From Capnocytophaga sp. (GTDB lineage: Bacteria; Bacteroidota; Bacteroidia; Flavobacteriales; Flavobacteriaceae), in NCBI GenBank assembly GCA_030530525.1, contig JAUMUT010000005.1, positions 1 to 64,000 on the forward strand: a DNA stretch of 64,000 nt, read 5' to 3'. Below the pieces are notes generated by a model, which was not told where the DNA came from, ran no database searches, and was given only the letters and a program-made list of their open reading frames with translations. The position numbers were made by a program, and so were the translations under genes. Positions 9,396 through 18,025 of this stretch are shown in pieces. Numbering within the stretch: the stretch's first letter is position 1; every line of letters starts with the position of its first letter.

Positions 9396-9403
9396 CAAAA
9401 ATA
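9396..9403 (-). promoter_or_regulatory. -7 promoter box of the membrane protein-prfB operon
   Basis: Minus-strand TATTTTTG lies 23 bp upstream of the ATG at 9373. Confidence 0.55.
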
Positions 9404-9495
9404 CTATTTTTCATACAATTTTAAAGTTAAAAATAGTAAAAATATATTTTTTATGCATTTCTCTTTTTGAAAATTAAATAAAATATAGAAAAATC

Positions 9496-9525
9496 TTGAT
9501 ATTTCAATTATTTTTTATACTTTTG
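9496..9525 (+). promoter_or_regulatory. promoter of dapF
   Basis: TTG at 9496-9498, a 19-bp spacer, then TACTTTTG at 9518-9525. The dapF ATG is 16 bp downstream. Confidence 0.75.
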
Positions 9526-9541
9526 CCAAAAAAGAAACTCT

Positions 9542-10339
9542 ATGAAAATAATCCATTTTTATAAATATCAAGGCACGGGAAATGATTTTATAATGATTGA
9601 TAATCAGCTTAATTTATTCTCGAAAGAAGATACAAAATTAGTTGCACGCCTTTGCGATCGCCGTTTTGGTGTGGGCGCAGATGGGCTTATCCTTTTAGAA
9701 AAATCCGATGAAAATGATTTTTCAATGGTATATTATAATTCTGACGGAAATTTGAGTACAATGTGTGGCAATGGAGGGCGTTGCATTACCGCTTTTGCCA
9801 ACAAACTTGGGATTATAGAACAAGAATGTACTTTTTCTGCCGTTGATGGATTACATAAATCTCTGATAAAGAACAATTTAGTATATTTGCAAATGCAAGA
9901 TGTTTCTTCTTTTGAAAAATCAAAAAAAGGAATATTACTAAACACAGGCTCTCCGCATTATGTAGAAATTCGTAAAAATATTGATGAAATTGATGTAAAA
10001 GAAGAAGGCGCAAAAATACGTTATTCCTTTGGTATAGAAGGAGTTAATGTGAATTTTGTAGAGCAAATTAATGATAATCGTTTTAAAGTACGAACTTATG
10101 AGCGCGGTGTAGAAGACGAAACGTATTCTTGCGGAACAGGAGCCGTTGCCGTAGCTATTGCAATGCACAAAACAGGCAAAACAAAGTCCGAAAATGTTAT
10201 TTTAGAAACCAAAGGAGGCACTTTGGAAGTATCTTTTGAGGTAAAAAAAGAATTTTTAGGCTTAAAAATAAAAGAATATTCTAATATTTGGCTCATTGGA
10301 GCTGCAAATTTTGTTTTTGAAGGTAATTTTGTAGTATAA
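9542..10339 (+). CDS. dapF: diaminopimelate epimerase
   Basis: Converts LL- to meso-diaminopimelate for lysine and peptidoglycan synthesis. The 265-residue PLP-independent epimerase has the two catalytic cysteines in their usual contexts: C75 in MCGNGGRC and C197 in SCGTGA. The N-terminal KYQGTGNDFIMID is also characteristic. It has its own promoter and is followed 2 bp later by a GNAT gene and then the DUF3078 gene, forming an apparent three-gene unit. Confidence 0.96.
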   Translation: MKIIHFYKYQGTGNDFIMIDNQLNLFSKEDTKLVARLCDRRFGVGADGLILLEKSDENDFSMVYYNSDGNLSTMCGNGGRCITAFANKLGIIEQECTFSAVDGLHKSLIKNNLVYLQMQDVSSFEKSKKGILLNTGSPHYVEIRKNIDEIDVKEEGAKIRYSFGIEGVNVNFVEQINDNRFKVRTYERGVEDETYSCGTGAVAVAIAMHKTGKTKSENVILETKGGTLEVSFEVKKEFLGLKIKEYSNIWLIGAANFVFEGNFVV

Positions 10340-10341
10340 AT

Positions 10342-10866
10342 ATGGTGAAATTACGCTCTTTGGAGCCAGAAGACCTTGATTTTTTATATAATTTGGAGAA
10401 TGATGAGAGTGTTTGGGAGATTAGCGAAACCCAAAAACCTTTTTCTCGTGATGTTTTAAGAAAATATTTAGAAAATGCTCACTTAGATATTTATCAAACT
10501 CGGCAAGTTCGGCTTGTCATTCTATTTGAGAATCAGCCTGTTGGCTGTATAGATTTGTACGATTTTGACCCAAAGAATAAACGAGTAACTATCGGGATTG
10601 TCGTTTTAGAGGCTTTTCGGCTGAAAAAAATAGCCTCGCAAGCGTTAAGCTTGATATATGAATATGCGTTTTCTTATTTAGATGTTCATCAGCTAATTGC
10701 TTATATCCCAGAGGATAACCAACCGAGTATTGCTCTTTTCCAAAAAGAAGGATTTGTTTCTTTTGGTGTGCTTAAAGATTGGTTATTCTTCAAAGGAGAG
10801 TTCAAAAATGTATTATTATATCATTTTTTTAAGGAACAATTTATTATAAAAAGTTTAGAATTATAA
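10342..10866 (+). CDS. GNAT family N-acetyltransferase
   Basis: A 174-residue protein of the RimJ/RimL-like GNAT branch. It begins VKLRSLEPEDLDFLYNLEND, the usual start of this group. A CoA-binding region is near residues 90-120 (IGIVVLEAFRLKKIASQAL), where the canonical R/Q-x-x-G-x-G/A loop is degenerate. The C-terminus carries the AIALFQKEGF-type segment. The substrate may be a ribosomal-protein N-terminus, spermidine or another amine; the sequence does not say. It starts 2 bp after dapF and is cotranscribed with it. Confidence 0.85.
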   Translation: MVKLRSLEPEDLDFLYNLENDESVWEISETQKPFSRDVLRKYLENAHLDIYQTRQVRLVILFENQPVGCIDLYDFDPKNKRVTIGIVVLEAFRLKKIASQALSLIYEYAFSYLDVHQLIAYIPEDNQPSIALFQKEGFVSFGVLKDWLFFKGEFKNVLLYHFFKEQFIIKSLEL

Positions 10867-10886
10867 GAATTAAAAACCATAATAAA

Positions 10887-11909
10887 ATGAAAAAAATTAT
10901 TTTTTTATTATTGATTTTATGTAGTTTTTCCACCTTTGCCCAAGTGAAGAAAGTACGGCAAAAAAAAATCCCTGTAAAATTAGAAAAACTCCATTTGGTG
11001 GTGGATAATAAAGAAATTGCATATGCAAGAAAAAAAATATTATTACAAAAAAATCGCTGGTATAAGTACAACTATTTAGGCTTGAATATGAGCGAAGTAG
11101 CGTTTTCTAACTGGAATGCAGGAGGAACCAATTCCATTTCGCTTCTGGCAGATGCCAAATTCCGAAGAAGATACGTAGTAGAACGCTATTTTTGGGATAA
11201 TGAATTGTTACTCAACTATGGAGTAAATATCCAAAAAGATGAGCCTGTGAAAAAAACAGATGACCAAATTGTGTTAAATTCTACTTTTGGTTATCGTACC
11301 AATTCTCAATCTAGTTGGTATTATTCGGCTAAATTTACCTTTAACTCTCAGATAGCCAATGGATACAACTATCCAAACAAAGATAAGGCAATATCTCGTT
11401 TTATGGCACCAGGTTATGTGTATTTGGGTATCGGTACAGAATTTGCCCCAGAGAAGCCCAATTTTACACTTTTCCTCTCTCCTATTACGATGAAAGCTAT
11501 TTTTGTATTTGATAGAGACTTAGCAAATAAAGGCTCTTTCGGGGTGGATGCAGCACAATACGATAACGCAGGACGAATAATAAAAGACGGGAAAATGACC
11601 AAAATAGAAGCTGGTTTTTTGCTCTCAGGGAAATATGATGTCCGATTGTATGAAAACATTGAAATGCTTAACCGATTTTCTTTCTACACCGAATATGATA
11701 AAAATTTTGGAAACATAGATGTAGATGTAGAAAGTAGCATCAATATGAAGGTAAATGACTATGTACAAGCACGTTTGGGTATTCATATCAAATATGATGA
11801 TGATATAAAATTCTATGAAGGTATTGCGCCAAACGGAGCAAAATATTCTTACGGATCAAGAATTCAATTAAAGCAAATTCTTGGAGTTGGGGTTATTTAT
11901 AAATTCTAA
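10887..11909 (+). CDS. DUF3078 domain-containing outer-membrane protein
   Basis: A 340-residue protein with a type I signal peptide (MKKIIFLLLILCSFSTFAQ). A lysine/arginine-rich linker to about residue 55 is followed by a DUF3078 domain (LGLNMSEVAFSNWNAGG at about 66-82). Alternating hydrophobic strands and a C-terminal aromatic residue (IYKF) indicate an outer-membrane beta-barrel. The family is widespread in Bacteroidota with no established function. It lies 20 bp after the GNAT gene without a promoter of its own, so it belongs to the dapF transcript. Confidence 0.85.
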   Translation: MKKIIFLLLILCSFSTFAQVKKVRQKKIPVKLEKLHLVVDNKEIAYARKKILLQKNRWYKYNYLGLNMSEVAFSNWNAGGTNSISLLADAKFRRRYVVERYFWDNELLLNYGVNIQKDEPVKKTDDQIVLNSTFGYRTNSQSSWYYSAKFTFNSQIANGYNYPNKDKAISRFMAPGYVYLGIGTEFAPEKPNFTLFLSPITMKAIFVFDRDLANKGSFGVDAAQYDNAGRIIKDGKMTKIEAGFLLSGKYDVRLYENIEMLNRFSFYTEYDKNFGNIDVDVESSINMKVNDYVQARLGIHIKYDDDIKFYEGIAPNGAKYSYGSRIQLKQILGVGVIYKF

Positions 11910-11948
11910 AATTTTCTTTTAAAATCATTTTATTTGTAATTAATTTAG

Positions 11949-11956
11949 TAATTTTG
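11949..11956 (+). promoter_or_regulatory. -7 promoter box of panB
   Basis: TAATTTTG lies 20 bp upstream of the panB ATG. No correctly spaced TTTG is visible. Confidence 0.55.
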
Positions 11957-11975
11957 CCAAAAAATTAAAACAAAA

Positions 11976-12794
11976 ATGTCAGTAGCAAAAAAAGATATTA
12001 AACGGGTAACTACCAATACTTTAATGGCAATGAAAGCCAAAGGCGATAAAATTTCTATGCTTACTTCTTATGATTATTCTATGGCTAAAATTGTAGATGA
12101 AGCAGGGATAGATATTATTTTGGTTGGCGACTCTGCGGCTAACGTTATGGCTGGGTACGAAACTACTTTGCCAATGACGCTTGATGCTATGATTTACCAC
12201 GGAGCATCGGTGGTTAGAGCTTGCAAACGTGCTTTTGTGGTGGTAGATTTGCCTTTTGGCGCATATCAGTCCGACTCTCAAAAAGCCTTAGAATCTGCTA
12301 TCCGAATAATGAAAGAAACAGGAGCAAATGGCGTAAAATTAGAAGGCGGACGAGAAATTGGCGATGGTATCCGAAGAATTTTAGATGCTGGTATTCCTGT
12401 TATGGGGCATTTGGGGCTTACTCCTCAATCTATTCATAAGTTTGGAGGGTATGGAGTGCGTGCCAAAGAAGAAAAAGAATCGGAAAAACTAAGAGAAGAT
12501 GCTAAATTTTTAGAAGATTTGGGATGTTTTTCGGTTGTTTTAGAAAAAATTCCTGCTACTTTGGGTAGCGAAGTTGCTAAAAATTTAACTATTCCTGTTA
12601 TAGGAATTGGAGCAGGAAATGGAACAGATGGGCAAGTGCTTGTAGCTCAGGACTTTTTCGGAATGTTTGTGGATTATAAAGCAAAATTTGTTCGGCAATA
12701 TCTCAATCTTCACGAGCAAATGACCTCTGCTTTGCATCAATATATTGCTGATGTAAAAAGTGGAGATTTTCCTAACGAAAATGAACAATATTAA
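11976..12794 (+). CDS. panB: 3-methyl-2-oxobutanoate hydroxymethyltransferase
   Basis: First committed step of pantothenate synthesis: transfers a hydroxymethyl group from methylene-THF to alpha-ketoisovalerate, giving ketopantoate. The 272-residue (beta/alpha)8 enzyme has MLTSYDYSMAKIVDEAGID, the GDS metal-binding motif at 51-53, the VKLEGG segment and IPVIGIGAG, all diagnostic of PanB. Other pan genes are not in the window. A strong hairpin terminator follows the gene. Confidence 0.96.
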   Translation: MSVAKKDIKRVTTNTLMAMKAKGDKISMLTSYDYSMAKIVDEAGIDIILVGDSAANVMAGYETTLPMTLDAMIYHGASVVRACKRAFVVVDLPFGAYQSDSQKALESAIRIMKETGANGVKLEGGREIGDGIRRILDAGIPVMGHLGLTPQSIHKFGGYGVRAKEEKESEKLREDAKFLEDLGCFSVVLEKIPATLGSEVAKNLTIPVIGIGAGNGTDGQVLVAQDFFGMFVDYKAKFVRQYLNLHEQMTSALHQYIADVKSGDFPNENEQY

Positions 12795-12816
12795 ACAAAA
12801 TTAATACTTTTTATAA

Positions 12817-12858
12817 AAAAACTTTGATAAAAAATCTTATCAAAGTTTTTATTTTTTT
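12817..12858 (+). terminator. panB terminator
   Basis: A 13-bp stem (AAAAACTTTGATA with TATCAAAGTTTTT), 8-nt loop and a T-rich tail. The tail ends 2 bp before the ATG of the next gene, an unusually tight arrangement. Confidence 0.85.
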
Positions 12859-12860
12859 GT

Positions 12861-13562
12861 ATGAAAACAACCAAAGACAATTTACAAATCATCTACGAAG
12901 ATAATCATATTATCGTAATAAACAAAAGAGCAGGCGATATTGTACAAGGGGATAAAACAGGCGATAAGCCTCTAAGTGAGATAGTTAAGTCTTTTCTAAT
13001 AGAAAAATACCAAAAAAAAGGAGATGCTTATTTGGGGGTTGTTCATCGGTTAGACCGCCCTACGACAGGATTGGTCGTTTTTGCTAAAACTTCCAAAGTT
13101 TTACCACGATTAAATAGCCTTTTTGCAGATAAAAATAATGTTAAAAAAAGATATTTAGCATTAGTTCAAAAAAAAGATATTCCCAAAAAAGGAACGCTTA
13201 CGCATTGGCTCACCCGAAATGAAAAAGCAAACAAATCCAAAGCGCACCCAAACGAAGTTCCTAACAGCAAAAAAGCTATTTTGGAATATTCCATTTTAAA
13301 AGAATTAGACAATTATAATTTATTAGAAATCAATTTATTAACAGGAAGACACCACCAAATACGCTCCCAATTATCTGCTTTGGGTTGCCCTATACGTGGT
13401 GATATAAAATACGGTGCAAAACGAACCAACCCCGATGCAAGTATTAGTCTGCACGCTTATCATTTGGAATTTATTCACCCTGTGAAAAAGGAAAAAATAA
13501 GCCTCTATGCGCCTATTCCTGAATTGGTTAAGCCTGCAAATATCATTTTAGAAACAAAATAG
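12861..13562 (+). CDS. RluA family pseudouridine synthase
   Basis: Isomerises specific uridines in rRNA or tRNA to pseudouridine. The 233-residue protein lacks the N-terminal S4 domain and contains the RluA signature VHRLDRPTTGLVVFAKT at 61-77 with catalytic Asp65. The GRHHQIRSQLSALGCPIRGD segment near 175-195 is also typical. Family length and homology begin within ten residues of the Met, so the start is secure. The ATG lies right after the panB terminator's T-tract, leaving no room for a separate promoter; expression probably needs read-through. The stop codon is part of the next terminator stem. The exact target is unknown. Confidence 0.92.
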   Translation: MKTTKDNLQIIYEDNHIIVINKRAGDIVQGDKTGDKPLSEIVKSFLIEKYQKKGDAYLGVVHRLDRPTTGLVVFAKTSKVLPRLNSLFADKNNVKKRYLALVQKKDIPKKGTLTHWLTRNEKANKSKAHPNEVPNSKKAILEYSILKELDNYNLLEINLLTGRHHQIRSQLSALGCPIRGDIKYGAKRTNPDASISLHAYHLEFIHPVKKEKISLYAPIPELVKPANIILETK

Positions 13563-13592
13563 AGAAATTAATTTTCATAATTTCTCTATTTT
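13556..13592. terminator. bidirectional terminator between the RluA gene and the ClC gene
   Basis: A 15-bp stem (AAAATAGAGAAATTA with TAATTTCTCTATTTT) has a 7-nt loop. The left arm contains the RluA-family stop codon (TAG at 13560-13562). The minus strand also ends in a T-tract for the ClC gene. Confidence 0.85.
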
Positions 13593-13600
13593 TTAACTTT

Positions 13601-15394
13601 TTATTGGGTAAAATATATTAATTTTCTTCGGTAAATAGTTAATAATTTGGATTTTGAAATAAATCCGTAATATATTCCTTCTTTAATAACAGGTAAGTTC
13701 CAAGCACCTGTATATTGAAATTTATCCATTACGGCACTCATTTTATCTTTTCCTATTTCTATGATTGCAGGAGGAGACTGCATTAGCTCCAAAGCGGAAA
13801 TTTTATCATACAAATCCGCATCAAAAATCAAATGACGAATATCGTCTAAAAGAATTATTCCTTGTAAAGTTTGTGTTTCTCGGTCAAGCACAGGATAAAT
13901 GTTTCTATTAGACTTGCGGATAGCCTCATAAACCACCTCGCGGAGCTTCATATCCGTATAAACAGGCTGAAAATTATGCTCAATAACTTCCTCAAAATCC
14001 ATCAAAGTAAGGATAGATTGGTCTTTATTTTGTGAAATAAGTTCGCCTTTTCTACCCAATTCCATCGTATAAACAGAATATTTGTTAAAATATTTTGCTA
14101 CGGAAAAAGACACCGCAGCGGTAAGCATCGCAGGTACAAAAAGAGAGTAACCGCCTGTTACTTCGGCAATTAAGAAGACCGCAGTTAGTGGTGCGTGGAG
14201 TACGCCTGTCATCAAAGCCGTCATACCAACTAAGGTAAAATTGGGCAAAGCCGCCTTGTAGCCCAAAACAGGAAATTCATTAATAATTCTTGCAAAACAA
14301 TTCCCCATCACACCTCCCATAAATAACATTGGAGAAAAAATTCCGCCCACTCCTCCTGCACCAAAAGTGAGCGAAGTAGCAATTACTTTAACCAAAGAAA
14401 GCCCTGCCAAAAGTAAAATAACTACCCAAGAGTTGGACAAATCCCACTCAAAAATATTAGACCGCAATGACAATTCTGGGTGGCCTTCTTTGAGGTGGTT
14501 AATAATTTCGTGCCCTTCGCCATAAAGTGGAGGCATTATAAAAATAAGCAACCCCAAAAGCGAACCGCCAATAAATATTTTTAGCCAAGGTGATTTTATT
14601 TTCTTGAAAAAAGCGTTACTTTTTTCATAAACAAAAGTAAAATAAGCAGACATTAATCCGCCTACAATTCCTAATAAAATGTAAAAAGGTATTCCTTTTA
14701 GGGAAAAAGCTTTGGTTATATGCATCGGGATAAGAACTTCACTTCCAAAAAAGAAATAAGAAGTAAAAACCCCGCTAAGCGATGAAATAAATAACGGAAT
14801 AAGAGAAGAAAGTGTTAAATCTAAGCCAAAAACTTCAATAGCAAACAAAATAGCAGCAATAGGAATTTTAAAAATAGCTGCCAAAGCTCCTGCACAAGCA
14901 CAAGCTAATAAAAGCATTCTATTAGACTGATTTATGTGTAAAAATCTACATAAATTGGAGCTTATTCCTGCTCCTGTTACCACCATAGGCCCCTCTAACC
15001 CCACCGAACCACCAAAACCAATCGTTATTGGGGCTGTAAGAATACTTCCATAAGCCTGAAAACGCCTCATTATACCTTTTTTATGTGCTACGGCATATAA
15101 AATAGATGGAATTCCGTGGTTAATATCGTGCCGAATGATATATTTTTTTACAAAATAAACCAAAGTAAAGCCCACTAACGGAAAAATAAAATAAAAACCA
15201 TAGGTAATGTTTTTTACCAAATTTCCTTCTAAAATCTCCTGAATAAAATGAGTAAAACTACGCATAGCCAAAGCCGCTAAGCCAGAAGCTATACCTAAAA
15301 TTCCGCTTAAAATAAAAATAAATTGCCTATCGGTGAGGTGTTTTACTCGCCAAATAAATATCTTTTTCAGAAAAAGTTGCTGTTTCGTTGTCAT
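13601..15394 (-). CDS. ClC family chloride channel/transporter with CBS pair
   Basis: Membrane anion-transport protein of about 597 residues. It has roughly ten or more membrane helices (to about residue 430) and a cytoplasmic C-terminal CBS pair (about 455-590). The external gating glutamate is present (GLEGP, E134), as are GIFSP and the filter tyrosine (TGGYSLF). The internal proton glutamate of exchangers is replaced: the motif reads FAIEVF with Val188. The GSGIP-type filter reads NHGIP. I chose the ATG at 15394 because the -7 box at 15419-15426 lies within the longer frame starting at 15460. Exchanger versus channel is unresolved. Confidence 0.9.
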   Translation of the reverse strand: MTTKQQLFLKKIFIWRVKHLTDRQFIFILSGILGIASGLAALAMRSFTHFIQEILEGNLVKNITYGFYFIFPLVGFTLVYFVKKYIIRHDINHGIPSILYAVAHKKGIMRRFQAYGSILTAPITIGFGGSVGLEGPMVVTGAGISSNLCRFLHINQSNRMLLLACACAGALAAIFKIPIAAILFAIEVFGLDLTLSSLIPLFISSLSGVFTSYFFFGSEVLIPMHITKAFSLKGIPFYILLGIVGGLMSAYFTFVYEKSNAFFKKIKSPWLKIFIGGSLLGLLIFIMPPLYGEGHEIINHLKEGHPELSLRSNIFEWDLSNSWVVILLLAGLSLVKVIATSLTFGAGGVGGIFSPMLFMGGVMGNCFARIINEFPVLGYKAALPNFTLVGMTALMTGVLHAPLTAVFLIAEVTGGYSLFVPAMLTAAVSFSVAKYFNKYSVYTMELGRKGELISQNKDQSILTLMDFEEVIEHNFQPVYTDMKLREVVYEAIRKSNRNIYPVLDRETQTLQGIILLDDIRHLIFDADLYDKISALELMQSPPAIIEIGKDKMSAVMDKFQYTGAWNLPVIKEGIYYGFISKSKLLTIYRRKLIYFTQ

Positions 15395-15418
15395 TTTATA
15401 TTTTATAAAAAATGGATA

Positions 15419-15426
15419 CAAAAGTA
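15419..15426 (-). promoter_or_regulatory. -7 promoter box of the ClC gene; fixes its start
   Basis: Minus-strand TACTTTTG lies 25 bp upstream of the ATG at 15394 and inside the longer open frame. The first 22 codons of that frame would be upstream of or at the transcription start. Confidence 0.6.
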
Positions 15427-15530
15427 CTTCTTTTTTTAGAGAAAATAAGATTTTTTTCACACTTTTAACAAGTATTTTTTATATTTTCTTTTACTTAATT
15501 TTTACCTTTTTTACAATAAAAAAATAAAAA

Positions 15531-15845
15531 TTAACAAATAGGAAGTTCTTCTTCTATCCAAGCGGTAATTCCTCCTTCTAAGTTATACAGATCTGAATAC
15601 CCTAATTGTTGTAGCATTTCGCAGGCTTTTAGGCTTCTTGCTCCTCCCCTACACGCCATTACAACAGGTTGATTTTTAGGTATTTTTGTATATTCATTTG
15701 TTATTTTAGACAATGGAATATTTATGATATTAGGCACATCATAAGCTATTTCTTGCACTTCGTTTTCTTCTCTTACATCTACAAAGAGAATATTTTTTTT
15801 GGCTAAATCTAAGCCTTCTAAAACATTTATTCTGTTGATACTCAT
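15531..15845 (-). CDS. rhodanese-like domain protein
   Basis: A single-domain sulfurtransferase fold of 104 residues. The active-site loop reads VVMACRGGARSLKACEML with the persulfide-forming Cys65. FVDVREENEV near 21-30 is the usual beta-turn. Cytoplasmic, no signal peptide. It lies 9 bp after the aminotransferase gene, so it is the last gene of a three-gene operon. The physiological sulfur acceptor is not indicated. Confidence 0.9.
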   Translation of the reverse strand: MSINRINVLEGLDLAKKNILFVDVREENEVQEIAYDVPNIINIPLSKITNEYTKIPKNQPVVMACRGGARSLKACEMLQQLGYSDLYNLEGGITAWIEEELPIC

Positions 15846-15854
15846 AGTTTTATA

Positions 15855-17045
15855 TTATTGTTCTACTGCTATTTTTATTCTACGGATAGCCTCACGGAGG
15901 TCTTTTTCAGAAGTGGCATAAGACATTCGGATACAACGATTATCTCCAAACGCCTCGCCTGTTACGCAAGCTACTCCTGCTTCTTCCAAAAGGTAAAGAG
16001 TAAAATCAGAGGCATTTTCTATCGTTTTTCCTCGTAATTTTTTTCCAAAAAAATAGGAAATATCTGGAAAAACATAAAAAGCACCTTGTGGTTCATTTAC
16101 TTTAAATCCGTTAATTTCTCTTAAAAGATTTACAACAATATCTCTACGTTTCCGAAATTCTTCTTTCATATATTGAATTTCACTAACGGGGGCTTTAAGA
16201 GCAGCGATAGTAGCTCGTTGTGCTATTGTATTGGCTCCGCTGGTTATTTGTCCTTGTATTTTATAACAGGCTTTGGCAATCCATTCAGGTGCAGCTAAAT
16301 ATCCTATTCGCCAACCTGTCATAGCAAAAGCCTTAGAAACACCGTTGATGGTAATGGTTCTCTCGTACATTCCGTCTATTTGAGCGATGCTTGTATAGCT
16401 ATCGGTAAAGTTAATATATTCATAAATTTCATCAGAAACTATAAAAATATTAGGATATTTCCGAAGTACTTCTGCAAGTTTTTCTAATTCTTCTCGGGTA
16501 TAAACCGCCCCACTTGGGTTGGAAGGAGAATTGAACCAAACCATTTTTGTTTTTGGAGTAATGGCTTTTTCTAATTGTTCTGGGGTAATTTTAAAATTAT
16601 TTTCAATAGTTGTGGGCACTTCTACAGGTATGCCTTGCGCTATTTTTGTAATTTCGGCATAACTAACCCAATACGGCGCAGGCAGGATAACCTCATCGCC
16701 TTTATTGAGCATTACAAGTGCCGCATTTGCTAAACTTTGCTTTGCACCAGTAGAAACTACAATTTGCGAAGGCTTGTAAATCAAACGGTTATCTCTTTTA
16801 AATTTTTCACAGATGGCTTCTCTGAGTTCTAAATAACCATCAATGGGAGAGTATTTGCTATAATTTTGTTCAATAGCCTCAATGGCAGCATTTTTTATAA
16901 AATCAGGAATGTTAAAATCGGGCTCACCAAGGCTAAGCCCAATAATATCTTTGCCTTGTGCTTTTAATTCTCGTGTTTTGGCAGCCATCATAAGGGTTGG
17001 CGAAAGTGCCATTTCGTTGATACGATTGGATAAAAATTGTTTCAT
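15855..17045 (-). CDS. pyridoxal phosphate-dependent aminotransferase (aspartate aminotransferase-like)
   Basis: Class I fold-type I aminotransferase, about 396 residues, of the AspC/AatA branch that typically interconverts aspartate and oxaloacetate. Visible landmarks in the longest frame are LSLGEPDF near 43-50, the substrate-loop SPSNPSGAVY, DEIYEY (PLP-ring Asp), the Schiff-base Lys244 in NGVSKAFAMTGWRIGY, and the C-terminal RMSYATS arginine that binds the substrate carboxylate. The frame opens at 17063, but MKQFLSNRINEM at 17045 matches the family start and avoids overlapping the upstream gene. Specificity (aspartate, tyrosine or prephenate) is uncertain. Confidence 0.9.
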   Translation of the reverse strand: MKQFLSNRINEMALSPTLMMAAKTRELKAQGKDIIGLSLGEPDFNIPDFIKNAAIEAIEQNYSKYSPIDGYLELREAICEKFKRDNRLIYKPSQIVVSTGAKQSLANAALVMLNKGDEVILPAPYWVSYAEITKIAQGIPVEVPTTIENNFKITPEQLEKAITPKTKMVWFNSPSNPSGAVYTREELEKLAEVLRKYPNIFIVSDEIYEYINFTDSYTSIAQIDGMYERTITINGVSKAFAMTGWRIGYLAAPEWIAKACYKIQGQITSGANTIAQRATIAALKAPVSEIQYMKEEFRKRRDIVVNLLREINGFKVNEPQGAFYVFPDISYFFGKKLRGKTIENASDFTLYLLEEAGVACVTGEAFGDNRCIRMSYATSEKDLREAIRRIKIAVEQ

Positions 17046-17053
17046 CATATGAA

Positions 17054-17884
17054 TTATTTCCATTGTAAATTCACCAAAACGGGAAAATGGTCTGACGGGA
17101 AAAGCCCATTTATACGCGTTTCTATAATTTGATATTTTTTTATTTTTACTTTTCCCCCAAGAAAAATAAAATCTATATGTCCTTTAATAGGTTCATCAAG
17201 TTTAAAAGCATTGAACGTTCCCATATTTGGTGTTTTATTTGTTTTAGATAACTGAGTATCATATAATTGAGTAGCTATTTTTTGTATAGCAGAATGTTCT
17301 GTTGGCAGGTTAAAATCGCCCATTAGAATTACTTTCCCATCTTGGGTAATTTCTTTTATTTTTTGTAAAACCAAATTGGCACTTTGCTCTTGCGCTACTT
17401 TTCCTTCGTGGTCAAAATGAAGATTAAACACCCAAAAAATAGTATTTTTATCTTGTAGTTTAACCCACGAACAAATCCGATTACAACAGGTAGCATCCCA
17501 GCCTTTGGAAGGGATTTCGGGAGTGGAAGAAAGCCAAAAATTCCCTTTATCCAATAAAATAAATTGGTTTTTCTTAAAGAAAATAGCCGAATGCTCGCCC
17601 GCTTCTTTGCCGTCATCTCTCCCAATGCCTTCCCGTTGGTAAGCAGTAAAATGCTCTTCTAAGTCTTTCACTTGGTGCGCTAATGCTTCTTGAACGCCAA
17701 AAATATCCGGATTTGCCGTTTTTATAATTGTAAAAACTTTTTCTTTACGATTGCCATCTGTCCAAGAATTAATGCCGTCATATGGGTTGTCATAACGGAT
17801 ATTATAAGTCATTACGCTCATCCGTTGTGCTATACTCAGAAAAGGAAGCAACAAGAAAATAAACCATAATTTTCTCATAATCAA
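17054..17884 (-). CDS. endonuclease/exonuclease/phosphatase family protein, exported
   Basis: A 276-residue protein with a type I signal peptide (MRKLWFIFLLLPFLSIAQ starting at Met3). The EEP fold follows directly: MTYNIRYDN, GVQEAL (metal Glu), DFNLP in the middle and SDHFPV at the C-terminus as catalytic His/Asp. All key residues of the DNase I/inositol phosphatase superfamily are present. A secreted nuclease or phosphatase is likely; the substrate is unknown. It is first in an operon with the aminotransferase and rhodanese genes, with its own -7 box 39 bp upstream. Confidence 0.88.
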   Translation of the reverse strand: MIMRKLWFIFLLLPFLSIAQRMSVMTYNIRYDNPYDGINSWTDGNRKEKVFTIIKTANPDIFGVQEALAHQVKDLEEHFTAYQREGIGRDDGKEAGEHSAIFFKKNQFILLDKGNFWLSSTPEIPSKGWDATCCNRICSWVKLQDKNTIFWVFNLHFDHEGKVAQEQSANLVLQKIKEITQDGKVILMGDFNLPTEHSAIQKIATQLYDTQLSKTNKTPNMGTFNAFKLDEPIKGHIDFIFLGGKVKIKKYQIIETRINGLFPSDHFPVLVNLQWK

Positions 17885-17922
17885 TATTTTATTGTTTTTT
17901 ATTTTATATTAAATAATAAATG

Positions 17923-17930
17923 CAAAAATA
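17923..17930 (-). promoter_or_regulatory. -7 promoter box of the EEP-aminotransferase-rhodanese operon
   Basis: Minus-strand TATTTTTG lies 39 bp upstream of the ATG at 17884. Confidence 0.55.
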
Positions 17931-17990
17931 CAAAAAAAATAATTTCTATCAATCTTAATGTAAATAAACGCTTCTATTCTAAAAAATACT

Positions 17991-17998
17991 TACCTTTG
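17991..17998 (+). promoter_or_regulatory. -7 promoter box of the MFS transporter gene
   Basis: TACCTTTG lies 28 bp upstream of the ATG at 18026. Confidence 0.6.
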
Positions 17999-18025
17999 CG
18001 CCAATTATTTTAATTCTAAAAATAT

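Noticed and set aside
15395..15460. Longer N-terminus of the ClC protein
   Set aside because: The -7 box at 15419-15426 falls inside it, so these codons are unlikely to be transcribed in that promoter's mRNA.
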